A DNA stretch of 38,358 nucleotides from Proteiniphilum sp. (lineage in GTDB: Bacteria > Bacteroidota > Bacteroidia > Bacteroidales > Dysgonomonadaceae): the NCBI GenBank assembly GCA_015478855.1, contig JADMKJ010000093.1, forward strand, positions 1 to 38,358, written 5' to 3'. The notes under the pieces were generated by a model that did no database searches, was not told where the DNA came from, and was given only the letters and a program-made list of their open reading frames with translations. Every line of letters starts with the position of its first letter. The first letter of the stretch is position 1. Shown here in pieces: positions 1-8,755 of this stretch. A program made the translations under genes and the position numbers.

Positions 1-290
1 TCCTGCTTTTCCATATCCCAGCTTGCAAAGGAGACACCTTCCACACTCTTTGCGGCCTTTTCGATGCGCTCCTTGCACATCTCGCAGCTCCCTTTTACAC
101 CCAGCATGGCATGCTCTTCGTTCTGCGCTCCCTGTTGCATATGTTCCATTTCATCGTGAGAATCACCCGGTGTCATCTGATTCATCTCAGTGTGCCCACT
201 CTCTGATTGATTCTTGTTGGATGTGCCTGAGTTACACGCGGTGAACAGGAAAACACCCAACATCATGGTTGCTATAAATAATTTTTTCAT
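1..290 (-). CDS. HMA-domain lipoprotein, 3' end cut by window edge
   Basis: The visible N-terminal 96 residues begin with a lipoprotein signal (MKKLFIATMM..., lipobox FTAC with Cys at about residue 19). A Met/His-rich acidic linker follows (HTEMNQM, HDEMEHMQQ), then the start of a heavy-metal-associated (HMA) domain with the CEMC metal-binding motif near residue 72. The family binds soft metals such as Cu(I) through the CxxC pair. The gene lies 35 bp downstream of the CusB-type adaptor and is probably the last or next-to-last gene of the efflux operon. Its HMA segment is almost the same as the adaptor's C-terminal HMA domain, so one was probably copied from the other. Role (inference): periplasmic-face lipid-anchored metal chaperone that passes copper to the pump. 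The C-terminus lies outside the window. Confidence 0.85.
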   Translation of the reverse strand, partial: MKKLFIATMMLGVFLFTACNSGTSNKNQSESGHTEMNQMTPGDSHDEMEHMQQGAQNEEHAMLGVKGSCEMCKERIEKAAKSVEGVSFASWDMEKQ

Positions 291-325
291 TGTAGTTGCA
301 TTTTAAAGTTTTATTATTCAATTAA

Positions 326-1999
326 CTAATCTCTGTATTTACAGCAGTCGGGCAACGCATCATAGGTAGCCTTGTCTGCCTTGTATTTATCGGTATCATG
401 TCCCACTTTGGCTATTGCTTTGGCGACGGCATCGGCCGATGTGAGGGACGGATCGAAACCGAGATGCAGCTGTTTGGTCTTCAGATCCCAGCTGGCAGTG
501 TGGACCCCGTTTACTCCCTTCGCTGTTTTCTCGATACGCTCCTTGCACATCTCGCACAATCCCTGTACCGTCAGCATCACATGCTCTCCTCCCGTTTCGG
601 GTGATTGCATGGTACGTCCCTCATTTCCTGCAGTGGGTTCACTACCTGAAGAAGCACTGTTCGCCGTGCTGCTGCCATTGATCGTATGACCTTCATGGCC
701 GGTGACGACCCTGCCTGCTTCATCATTCATCATGCTTCGTTTCCCCGCCAGCTGGGCACTGGCATCGATGGTGAAGGCGCCATTCGTGACGATCTCTTCG
801 CCATTTTCAATGCCTGAAAGAACCACATAGGAATCACCCAGCGAGGGTCCCAGCTCTATCTCCCTGAGCATGAAAGCGGGCGTTTCCGTACCCTGCTGCT
901 TCACGTAGACGATGGAGCGCTTTCCGGTCCACAGCACAGCAGACTTCGGTATAACAAATTCATTATTGTATTGTTTGAGTGAAGCTTTAATCATTGCATT
1001 GGCATACATCTCCGGTTTCAGCTCCATACGCGGATTGGCTGTCTCTACACGGATCCTGGCCGTGCGTGTTGCAGGATCCAGTATGGGGTTGATAAAAGAG
1101 ATCCTTCCGGTGAATGTCTTGCCCGGCAACGCCTGAAGAGTGTATTCCACTTTATCACCGTTTTTCAGGAAGGGCAGGTCGGACTCGTACGCATCAAACA
1201 TAGCCCATATCTGCGTCAGGTTGGCGATTTGAAACAATACTGTACCCGTATTGACATAGTCGCCCTGGTTCACATTCTTCGAGACAACGATGCCACTACT
1301 GTTTGCCCTGATATCTATCAGCGGAGTGACCTCGCCCGATTGTTCGATACGTGCAATCTGTTCACCGGTCAGTTTCCAGAGACGCAGCTTCTCTCTTACC
1401 GCCTCCACCAACGCCGGCTGCAGCTCTGCCATCTTCACTGCCTCGATCAGCTCCTGCTGTGCGTTCAACAGCTCAGGTGAATAGATGGTCGCGATGACCT
1501 CTCCCTGCCGCACGCTCTCACCGGTGAAATTAACCCGCAGATGCTCAATACGGCCGCTTACGTGGGAGGTCTGCGATTGCGAAAGCCGCTCATCCGCCTG
1601 AATGGTGCCGTAGAGCCGGATATCTTTGACAGGGTTCTGCCGGCTGACAACCGTCGTCTGCACATTGGCAAGTGCTGCTGCTTCCACAGAGAGCTGAATT
1701 GCATCAGGATCAATCGATGCATCTCCCGTGCCTGATGTCTGGAGGGGTATCAGATCCATCCCGCAAAGAGGACAGTCACCGGGTTCCTCCATCCTTATCT
1801 GCGGGTGCATGGAGCAGGTCCAGATGGATGATTCAGCTCCATGATCATGTGCTTCTTCCACGTCTGCTGTCTGCTGAGACGATTGCTTCCGGTTGCCGCC
1901 GGAGAACAGAAGCCACCCCAGAAAAAGGCCGGCTATCAGCATCAACCCGTACCTGAAATAAGGGTGATTGGTCACTGCTTGTATTCTTTTCTTATCCAT
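326..1999 (-). CDS. cusB: CusB-type RND efflux periplasmic adaptor with metal-binding domains at both ends
   Basis: This 557-residue protein is the membrane-fusion subunit linking the inner-membrane RND pump to the outer-membrane channel. A signal-anchor helix spans about residues 17-32. A His/Asp-rich stretch (AHDHGAES) leads into a heavy-metal-binding domain of the YHS-like type (TCSMHP at 61-66, CPLCGM at 76-81). The barrel-sandwich, alpha-hairpin and beta-barrel adaptor core occupies about residues 95-420. After a low-complexity Ser/Gly/Thr linker, a C-terminal HMA domain starts near residue 473, with CEMC at 482-485 and a final DCCKYRD tail carrying two more cysteines. E. coli CusB has neither extra domain. 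It sits 15 bp downstream of the TolC-type gene in the same operon. The metal (Cu/Ag rather than Zn/Co) is inferred from the Met/Cys-rich partners. Confidence 0.93.
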   Translation of the reverse strand: MDKKRIQAVTNHPYFRYGLMLIAGLFLGWLLFSGGNRKQSSQQTADVEEAHDHGAESSIWTCSMHPQIRMEEPGDCPLCGMDLIPLQTSGTGDASIDPDAIQLSVEAAALANVQTTVVSRQNPVKDIRLYGTIQADERLSQSQTSHVSGRIEHLRVNFTGESVRQGEVIATIYSPELLNAQQELIEAVKMAELQPALVEAVREKLRLWKLTGEQIARIEQSGEVTPLIDIRANSSGIVVSKNVNQGDYVNTGTVLFQIANLTQIWAMFDAYESDLPFLKNGDKVEYTLQALPGKTFTGRISFINPILDPATRTARIRVETANPRMELKPEMYANAMIKASLKQYNNEFVIPKSAVLWTGKRSIVYVKQQGTETPAFMLREIELGPSLGDSYVVLSGIENGEEIVTNGAFTIDASAQLAGKRSMMNDEAGRVVTGHEGHTINGSSTANSASSGSEPTAGNEGRTMQSPETGGEHVMLTVQGLCEMCKERIEKTAKGVNGVHTASWDLKTKQLHLGFDPSLTSADAVAKAIAKVGHDTDKYKADKATYDALPDCCKYRD

Positions 2000-2014
2000 A
2001 ATGATTTCTATGTT

Positions 2015-3505
2015 TTAATTATTTGATGTGTTGAAAGAGCGCAATTTACGGATGGAAGTCACCCTGGTGTTGTATTCGGCGATGGCTACGGCCTCCCGCA
2101 ACTGATAATCGAGCAGCTGCCGCTGTACCTGGATCACGTTGGTGAGGTCACTCCTGCCCGTCACAAACTCCTGTACCACCAACTGATAGGTTGTTCGTGC
2201 CAGTTGTTCCTGTTTTTTATAAAGTGCGATCTTCCGTTCCGCATCATCAAGCTGGTGTTTCAGCCTGAACAGGTCGGACTGAAGCATATTCAGTTTGTTG
2301 TTGTATTTCTCCTGTGCCGATTGCCACTGAAAACGGCTCTGCCGTTGCTGCGACCTGTATTTATTGCGGAAGATGGGCAGGGAGATGGAAACCATGGGCA
2401 TGATCATATCCATGCCGCCCATAGTGTTGTCAGTACCCGGTTGCATGGTTGACGCTGCATGCTCGCCAATCAGCATATATTGCAACCCCAGGCCAATCAT
2501 CGGGTAGCTCATCTTTTTATCCATTTCGCTCCTGGCCCTATAAGCCAGCTCTTCCTCCACCAGCATACCCAGCATCGGGTTCTGGCGTTCAATCTCGCCC
2601 ATAACGGCTACCTCATCGAACCGAAAGGATACCATAGTGATTGAGTCGGGCAGGATCACTTCCACGTCGGCAGGACGGTTCAACAACGCATTGAATTTCG
2701 CCTTTTCGGCCTTAATCTCTGAAAGGATGCTCTCTATATTGTTTTCGATCTCTGCCATCTCGAGCTGCACTCTGAGTACGTCTGACATACCCGGTGCAGC
2801 GCTGCTCATCCCCGGGGACATGCCACCTACGAAACGGTCCATGCCGGAGGACATGCCCGAGGAAGAGGTGGTTCCCGACGAGGTGACAGCACCTCCCTTG
2901 GAACCCATGCCCGCCATGGCTCCACCGGTGGAAGAGGTGACAATGCCTTTTGTTGCCGGAGATGGGGCAGGCAGAGTATAACCTGATGATGAACTGCTGT
3001 AGGGTGAGGAGACCTTACGCAGCGCCAGCTCTTCAAGCTGCTTCAGCAATTGCAGGTTATCACGGTTGTTCCGGAGCTGCTGTACCAGTGTTGAGAGGCG
3101 ATACCATTGGGTATAAACCCCGAGGTAAAGGTTGTCTCTTGTCTCCGTGAATTGTGCATACGCCATTTTTGCCATGTGCGTGGCTTCTGTCTGTGCAGCC
3201 TTTTTGGTGCCGAACCAGGGAAACATCTGCATGAGGGTAAAATCGGCTATCTGGCGCCCCCCCACAATGTCCATCGGCTTAAGGAAAAAGCCGATGTCCA
3301 GCCTGGGATCGGGCAGGGCACCTGCCTGCGGCACCTTTTCCAGTGATGCCTTATAGGCCAGGAAATCGGCATTCAGCCCGGGATTATTCTTCGCCGCTGT
3401 CTCCAGGTAACGATCGAGAGAATCGGGTGTTTGCGCCGCAACAGGGTGGAGACCCATGAGTCCCAGGGCAACCAGGAGAACGCGTAAGAGGTTATATGGT
3501 TTCAT
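2015..3505 (-). CDS. TolC/CusC-type outer membrane efflux channel with Met/Gly/Ser-rich insert
   Basis: This 496-residue protein has a signal peptide (cleavage near AAQ, residue 25) and the long amphipathic helices of the outer-membrane efflux protein family. It is the outer-membrane exit duct of the tripartite efflux complex. An unusual low-complexity insert at about residues 166-240, in the first helical repeat, is dominated by Ser and Gly and contains seven Met (197, 200, 218, 222, 229, 233, 240). A second Met cluster (MGGMDMIMPM) precedes the SISLPIF strand. The insert is in frame and the gene is otherwise full length, so this is not damage. The start overlaps the end of the CusA-type gene by 14 bp, which indicates translational coupling. 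Met-rich segments in copper proteins often bind Cu(I); that role here is inference. Confidence 0.9.
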   Translation of the reverse strand: MKPYNLLRVLLVALGLMGLHPVAAQTPDSLDRYLETAAKNNPGLNADFLAYKASLEKVPQAGALPDPRLDIGFFLKPMDIVGGRQIADFTLMQMFPWFGTKKAAQTEATHMAKMAYAQFTETRDNLYLGVYTQWYRLSTLVQQLRNNRDNLQLLKQLEELALRKVSSPYSSSSSGYTLPAPSPATKGIVTSSTGGAMAGMGSKGGAVTSSGTTSSSGMSSGMDRFVGGMSPGMSSAAPGMSDVLRVQLEMAEIENNIESILSEIKAEKAKFNALLNRPADVEVILPDSITMVSFRFDEVAVMGEIERQNPMLGMLVEEELAYRARSEMDKKMSYPMIGLGLQYMLIGEHAASTMQPGTDNTMGGMDMIMPMVSISLPIFRNKYRSQQRQSRFQWQSAQEKYNNKLNMLQSDLFRLKHQLDDAERKIALYKKQEQLARTTYQLVVQEFVTGRSDLTNVIQVQRQLLDYQLREAVAIAEYNTRVTSIRKLRSFNTSNN

Positions 3506-6500
3506 AATTTGATGTTTTTGTTGGTTGTTTCTCTTTTTTCCGGATGACGCCTTCCCGCCACCAGCATTGCAGGATGGGTACGATAAACATGGTCATCGAC
3601 TGGATAATCATTCCCCCGAACAGTGGTATGGACATGGGAATCATGATGTCCGAGCCCTTACCTGTGGAGGTGAGTACCGGCAGCAGGGCTATCAGCGTGG
3701 TGGCGGTGGTCATCACTGCCGGACGCACCCTTTTAAGCCCGGCATGTACCACCGCTTCCCTGATCTCCTCTTTTGTCTGCGGATCCCTCTCCATAAAAGT
3801 ATCGTGAATGTATGTACCCATCAGCACACCATCGTCCGTGGCAATCCCGAAGAGAGCGATAAAACCGACCCACACGGCAATACTGAGGTTGATGGGGTGC
3901 ATCTGAAACATGTCGCGGATATTGACATCACCGACAGTGAAATTCATGAACCACGGTTCGCCGTAGAGCCATAAAAGGATAAATCCTCCCGAGAGTGCGA
4001 CGAACACACCCGAGAAGTGAATCAATGAGGCCGTCACCGTCTTAAACTGGAAGTAGAGTATAAGCAGGATGATGAGCAGGCTGATAGGGATGATGACCAG
4101 CAGTCGTTTTGAAGCACGCTCCTGCTGTTCATAATTCCCGGCAAAAGTGTAGGAGACGCCGTGGGGTAACGTGAGCTCACCCGATCGCAGTTGCTCCTGC
4201 AACAGCATGTCGGCCTCTTTCACCACATCCACCTCGGCCCTGCCCGAGACCTTGTCGAAGATCACATATCCCACCAGGAAGGTGTTCTCGCTTTGTATCA
4301 TCTGTGCTCCCCGGGTATACGTTATATCAGCCACCTCTCCCAGTGGGATCTGTGCCCCTGTAGCAGTGGGCACGATCAGCCGCGTCAGTTCTTCGGGGTT
4401 CTCTCTCAGCTCACGCGGATAGCGAAGTCGCACCGGAAAGCGTTCACGCCCCTCCACGGTTGTGGTTAGCGGCATCCCTCCCACAGCGGCGCTGATGACA
4501 TTCTGCAGGTCCGCCACGGTGATCCCGTAACGGGCCATATGCTGACGGTTCAGACTGATCTCTATATAGGGAGCTCCCACAGCCCGGTCGTAAAATACGG
4601 TGGAGGGCAGTACCGAGGGTACATCTTTCAATGCCGCCTCCAGTGCTTTTCCTCCCTGTTCTATTGACTCGAGGTCGGGCCCGGACACCTTGACCCCCAT
4701 GGGGGCACGCATGCCGGTAGATAACATCACCGTCCGTGCTTCAATAGGCTGCAGCTTCGGGGCGGATGTCAGGCCGGGGATGTGCGACACGTTGATGATC
4801 TCCTGCCATATATCATCCGCCTTCCTTATCTCCGGACGCCACTGCCTGAAATAATCACCCCGTTTGTCAGGAACAAGACTATCCACAGGAACCAGCCTGA
4901 AGCCCTCCTCCGGGTTGTAGGTCGACTTGTCGGTCAGGACAAACGCCCCTTTACGGTTCACCTTAAATCGCTGCCGGCGCCCGTTCTCATCCAGCATATA
5001 TTCCGGTCGGTAGTTGATGGTGTTCTCGAACATCTGCGCCGGTGCCGGATCGAGTGCCGAATTAACCCGTCCCCATTTGCCTACGGTCATCTCCACTTCC
5101 GGAATATTGGAGATCCGTTTATCCAGTGTTTCGATATATTGCAGGTTCTGTTCAACCCCCGTATGCGGCATGCTTGTAGGCATCAGAAGGAAAGAGCCTT
5201 CATTGAGACTGGGCATAAACTCCTGCCCAATGCCGGGGAACCTGTTGCTGGCTGTCTGCCATAAAGCCGTCTGCCGGAAACTTCTCCATCCCACCGTTTC
5301 GAAGCCTTTTGCCACGATGCCGAAGGTTTTATCGAAGCCCAACCAGATCACAAGGCCGAAAAGTAGTGTCGCTATGGGCAGGATCATAAACTTCCACCTG
5401 TTGGCAAGGCTCCACCGCAGGATCTTTTCGTAATAGATGACCAGCAACCAGAGGAGCCCCAGAATAAGGACTATGATAAAGATCACGAACAGCAGGTTGC
5501 CGGGCAGTCCTCCCTGAGTGCCCATGGGCAGCCACTCCATAGTAAGCAAAAAAACCACTGCCAGCAGAGCGATGCCGATATTAAGGAACCCGGGCACTCT
5601 TTGGTCATTCCACCTGTGGGCAAAAAGGTTGTTCACCCCGAACAGCGACAATGCAATATAGAGGCCGGTTCCTGTGAAGATGGCCAGGGCAACACCCACG
5701 GCAATCAACAGGATATTGGCTCCCTTACGTACTTTTTCTGAAGTGATCCTGATAGAAAAGATATAGTAGGCCAGGGTGGGCAGGATGGCGATACCGAGGA
5801 GGAATGCCGAGATAAGAGCGAAGGTTTTGGTGTATGCCAGCGGACTGAACAGCTTCCCCTCCTGTGCCTCCAGGAAGAAAATGGGGAGAAAGCTGACCAC
5901 CGTGGTGAGCTGGGCCGTAAGTACGGCCCCCGATACCTCACTCACACTCCGGTAGATCAGATCGGCAAATGCTTTCCCCTTGCGTATACCCCTGTTCTCC
6001 TCCATCTCCATGTGCCGGATGATATTCTCGACAAAGACCACCCCGATATCGATCATGATACCAATGGCAATGGCAATACCCGAGAGCGCGACAATGTTGG
6101 CATCTATTCCCATATATCGCATGATGATAAAAGTGAAGAGGACGCCCACGGGCAATATGCTCGAGATGATGATCGATGCCCTGAGGTTCAGGATGATGAC
6201 GATGACCACGATAATGGCGATGAGCGTCTCGTGTGTGAGTGCTGTCTCGAGTGTACCAATGGTCTCATGGATCAATCCTGTTCTGTCATAAAACGGGACG
6301 ACCGTCACCTTGGAGACGGTGCCGTCAGCCAGTGTTTTCTGCGGCAGCCCCGACTCCATCTCGGTGATCTTCTCCTTCACGTTGTTGATGACCTCCAGCG
6401 GGTTGGAGCCGTAGCGTGCCACCACCACACCACCCACAGCTTCCACCCCTTCCTTGTCGAGTCCCCCGCGCCTGGTGGCAGGGCCGAGATTGACAAACGC

Positions 6501-7337
6501 CACATCCCTGATTTTCACCGGCACACCATTGCGGACACTCACCACCGCCTCTTCGAGGTCAGCGACACTTTTGATGTAGCCCAAACCTCTCACCAGGTAT
6601 TCCGCTTTGTTGATCTCCACGGTCTCGGCGCCAATATCGAGGTTGCTCTTTTGAATGGCGCTCATCACATCCATGATGGAGAGGTTGTAAGCACGCATGG
6701 CATTCGGGTCGATTTCCACCTGGTACTCTTTCACGAAGCCGCCGACAGAAGCCACCTCAGCTACACCTTCGGCAGAGGAGAGGGTGTACCTGACATAGAA
6801 GTCCTGCACCGTCCTCAATTCGTCAGGGTCCCATCCTCCTGTGGGCTCTCCGTTCTCCGGGTTACGCCCCTCCAGGGTGTACCAGTAGATCTGTCCCAGT
6901 GCCGTCGCATCAGGGCCGAGGCTGGGCTGCACCCCCTCCGGCAGGGTACCCGAAGGAAGAGAGTTGAGTTTCTCCAGTATGCGTGAGCGGCTCCAGTAGA
7001 ACTCGATGTCATCATCAAAAATAATATAGATAAATGACATGCCGAACATGGATGTACTGCGTATGGTCTTTACACCTGGAATACCCAGGAGGGAGGTGGT
7101 CAGGGGATAGGTGATCTGATCCTGGATATCTTTCGGCGACCGTCCCATCCATTCTGTGGCGACGATCTGCTGGTTGTCGCCAATGTCGGGGATGGCATCC
7201 ACCGGTACAGGATTACGCGGCAGGACGCTGTACCAGCTAAAGGGGGCAGTGGATATACCCCACACAATGATTACGGTGAGCAACATGATGGTTATCACCC
7301 TGTTATTCAACAAGTATTGAATGACTCTGTTAAGCAT
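3492..7337 (-). CDS. cusA: CusA/CzcA-family heavy-metal RND efflux pump
   Basis: This 1281-residue proton-driven inner-membrane pump exports metal ions from the periplasm or cytoplasm through the adaptor and channel encoded downstream. The first membrane helix is at about residues 13-30. The TM4 proton-relay motif has Asp430 in GIMIDIGVVFVEN, and the porter domains contain STGMRAPMGVKVSG and the VADLQNVISAAVGG region typical of the HME-RND class. It is about 230 residues longer than E. coli CusA. Part of the excess lies between TM6 and the TM7 region, where roughly residues 530-640 contain three additional hydrophobic segments (about 541-565, 585-600 and 613-635). Similar insertions are known in Bacteroidetes homologues as far as I recall. 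It is followed by, and overlaps, the TolC-type gene. Cu/Ag specificity is more likely than Zn/Co/Cd, but sequence alone does not settle it. Confidence 0.95.
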   Translation of the reverse strand: MLNRVIQYLLNNRVITIMLLTVIIVWGISTAPFSWYSVLPRNPVPVDAIPDIGDNQQIVATEWMGRSPKDIQDQITYPLTTSLLGIPGVKTIRSTSMFGMSFIYIIFDDDIEFYWSRSRILEKLNSLPSGTLPEGVQPSLGPDATALGQIYWYTLEGRNPENGEPTGGWDPDELRTVQDFYVRYTLSSAEGVAEVASVGGFVKEYQVEIDPNAMRAYNLSIMDVMSAIQKSNLDIGAETVEINKAEYLVRGLGYIKSVADLEEAVVSVRNGVPVKIRDVAFVNLGPATRRGGLDKEGVEAVGGVVVARYGSNPLEVINNVKEKITEMESGLPQKTLADGTVSKVTVVPFYDRTGLIHETIGTLETALTHETLIAIIVVIVIILNLRASIIISSILPVGVLFTFIIMRYMGIDANIVALSGIAIAIGIMIDIGVVFVENIIRHMEMEENRGIRKGKAFADLIYRSVSEVSGAVLTAQLTTVVSFLPIFFLEAQEGKLFSPLAYTKTFALISAFLLGIAILPTLAYYIFSIRITSEKVRKGANILLIAVGVALAIFTGTGLYIALSLFGVNNLFAHRWNDQRVPGFLNIGIALLAVVFLLTMEWLPMGTQGGLPGNLLFVIFIIVLILGLLWLLVIYYEKILRWSLANRWKFMILPIATLLFGLVIWLGFDKTFGIVAKGFETVGWRSFRQTALWQTASNRFPGIGQEFMPSLNEGSFLLMPTSMPHTGVEQNLQYIETLDKRISNIPEVEMTVGKWGRVNSALDPAPAQMFENTINYRPEYMLDENGRRQRFKVNRKGAFVLTDKSTYNPEEGFRLVPVDSLVPDKRGDYFRQWRPEIRKADDIWQEIINVSHIPGLTSAPKLQPIEARTVMLSTGMRAPMGVKVSGPDLESIEQGGKALEAALKDVPSVLPSTVFYDRAVGAPYIEISLNRQHMARYGITVADLQNVISAAVGGMPLTTTVEGRERFPVRLRYPRELRENPEELTRLIVPTATGAQIPLGEVADITYTRGAQMIQSENTFLVGYVIFDKVSGRAEVDVVKEADMLLQEQLRSGELTLPHGVSYTFAGNYEQQERASKRLLVIIPISLLIILLILYFQFKTVTASLIHFSGVFVALSGGFILLWLYGEPWFMNFTVGDVNIRDMFQMHPINLSIAVWVGFIALFGIATDDGVLMGTYIHDTFMERDPQTKEEIREAVVHAGLKRVRPAVMTTATTLIALLPVLTSTGKGSDIMIPMSIPLFGGMIIQSMTMFIVPILQCWWREGVIRKKEKQPTKTSNYETI

Positions 7338-7439
7338 GATGGAATGATTTGATTTTGTATATAGCCCGGGAGTTGTGATCCCTACAAATATGCTTGTGAG
7401 GATAGGTTGAGGTTTGGTTGGTTCAACAACCTGTAAAAA

Positions 7440-7898
7440 TCAAATACGGAAGATGCAGATTAAAGTGAGCAGGTCGGTAGTGATCCTGCTCAGACCGACA
7501 GGTGGAAATAGCCGTGTGACATTAAGGGCGTTATCGGGTATGACCGGGTGCAACAGTGAGTGAATCACTGCCCAGGTGGCACCGTTTAATTGTGTTAAGT
7601 TATGTGTTGACTGTTGTTCCGCATCACGACTGAACTCGTCAGTGGTGATCTCGATAGTCCGGAATTCGCAGCAATCCTCTTGATGAACGTTGATACCGGT
7701 AGAGGAACCCTTTTGATTTCTAACATCTCCGGGAGGGGTATGATGGCCGGGCTCCATCGGTTCATCGCAGCAGGCGTCAGCCTCTACAAAGAAGCCCACT
7801 GAAAAAAGGGTATCCATACAAAGATGCAGCGACAATACCGGCTGGATGACTGTCAGCAGCATTATTGCAGTGAGGAGTATGGCAACACCTTTTTTCAT
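7440..7898 (-). CDS. Small Cys-rich exported protein, HYC_CC_PP-like
   Basis: This 152-residue protein has an N-terminal hydrophobic segment (residues 5-24). It then shows the ordered landmarks of the Bacteroidetes HYC_CC_PP family: an H-x-C motif (here HLC instead of HYC, directly after the hydrophobic segment), two CC pairs (DACC near residue 43 and DCCEF near residue 76), and a C-terminal FPP followed by a hydrophobic tail. These small proteins are found beside metal-efflux genes in the phylum. Their function is not established, but the conserved Cys/His suggest metal binding at the membrane. It starts the efflux cluster, 102 bp upstream of the pump gene, so co-transcription is plausible. 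The family assignment rests on motif order, not on an alignment. Confidence 0.65.
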   Translation of the reverse strand: MKKGVAILLTAIMLLTVIQPVLSLHLCMDTLFSVGFFVEADACCDEPMEPGHHTPPGDVRNQKGSSTGINVHQEDCCEFRTIEITTDEFSRDAEQQSTHNLTQLNGATWAVIHSLLHPVIPDNALNVTRLFPPVGLSRITTDLLTLICIFRI

Positions 7899-7930
7899 AC
7901 GATTCTACTCAATTTCATTTTACGGAAATT

Positions 7931-7938
7931 CAAATGTA
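7931..7938 (-). promoter_or_regulatory. Candidate -7 box for the metal-efflux operon
   Basis: On the minus strand this reads TACATTTG, an exact match to the Bacteroidetes -7 consensus TAnnTTTG. It lies 32 bp upstream of the first gene of the efflux cluster. I see no good TTTG at the -33 distance, which would fit an activator-dependent (for example metal-induced) promoter, but this is weak evidence. Confidence 0.35.
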
Positions 7939-8089
7939 GCAATCTCAGAACAAATATATCCCCACATTCAACAAGTAAATGCATTTTTATTGTTTATTAA
8001 CATATTACCAGGAGGTTCCTCTCGCCGGGTTTATATTTGAAAACCTATCCATGAACGAATAAACTATGTAAAAGATAAAAAACCTGAAG

Positions 8090-8569
8090 TTATTTCACCC
8101 TTGCTGTATAATATCTTCCCCCCAGCACCAGAGCAGCCGAAATAATCATTACATTCTTGATGATATATTGTCCTTCGAGCGTTGGAGTAAAAATATTTCC
8201 GTCCTGGAATGTTACCTCCGGCAATAGGAACAAGGGCATGAAAGTCCCAAACATTTGAAGAAAAAGCAATGCAATGGCTATTTTTGTGGTGCGGGAAAAA
8301 AGGAATGTGATGCCAATTGCAACTTCCCACCAGCCAATTATGCTTAACCACAGTTCAGGCGTACCCACAGGCATCCAGGCTACAGTAGCTTTCACTAAGT
8401 TTCCTGCCGACGAAACATCAAACGGTTTTAAGATACCAAACCAAATAAAAATTATCCCGAAAGAAATTCTTATTGCAGGTGTACTCCAGCGTTTCATCCA
8501 TCGGGCAATCTGTTGGTCAGTTTTTATAATCAGCTCATTCATAAATCTAACTTTTATTCTATTATTCAT
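8090..8569 (-). CDS. DoxX family membrane protein
   Basis: This 159-residue integral membrane protein has four hydrophobic segments: about residues 31-49 (AIRISFGIIFIWFGILKPF), 73-92, 97-115 and 136-152. The pattern, with GxxxFxWFGxLK in helix 1 and GWWEVAIGI in helix 2, is that of DoxX/DoxD-like proteins. The family is linked to redox processes and thiol stress in other bacteria, but its biochemical role here is unknown. Met10 (MNELII) is an alternative start and would remove a short basic leader. The gene stands alone, more than 300 bp downstream of the next gene, in an AT-rich block of unrelated small genes. Confidence 0.85.
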   Translation of the reverse strand: MNNRIKVRFMNELIIKTDQQIARWMKRWSTPAIRISFGIIFIWFGILKPFDVSSAGNLVKATVAWMPVGTPELWLSIIGWWEVAIGITFLFSRTTKIAIALLFLQMFGTFMPLFLLPEVTFQDGNIFTPTLEGQYIIKNVMIISAALVLGGRYYTARVK

Positions 8570-8755
8570 CTAACACATAGCAATGAAATGCTTCATCGTT
8601 AATTTTACAACGTATGTCTCTTCATCCACGGACATCATTTGCCCGTTAATCAAGCCATAATAAAGTTTGTATGGGATTATTGAATGAACTTCATTGCTAT
8701 TAGTTCAAATAACAACTTTGCACTCATTTTGTTTATCCTCTTTACTGTCCAAAAC

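Noticed and set aside
6012-6986. Long (324-codon) plus-strand open frame antisense to the RND pump gene
   Set aside because: It is His/Asp-rich with no family resemblance and lies entirely opposite a strongly conserved gene; its composition reflects the reverse reading of pump codons.
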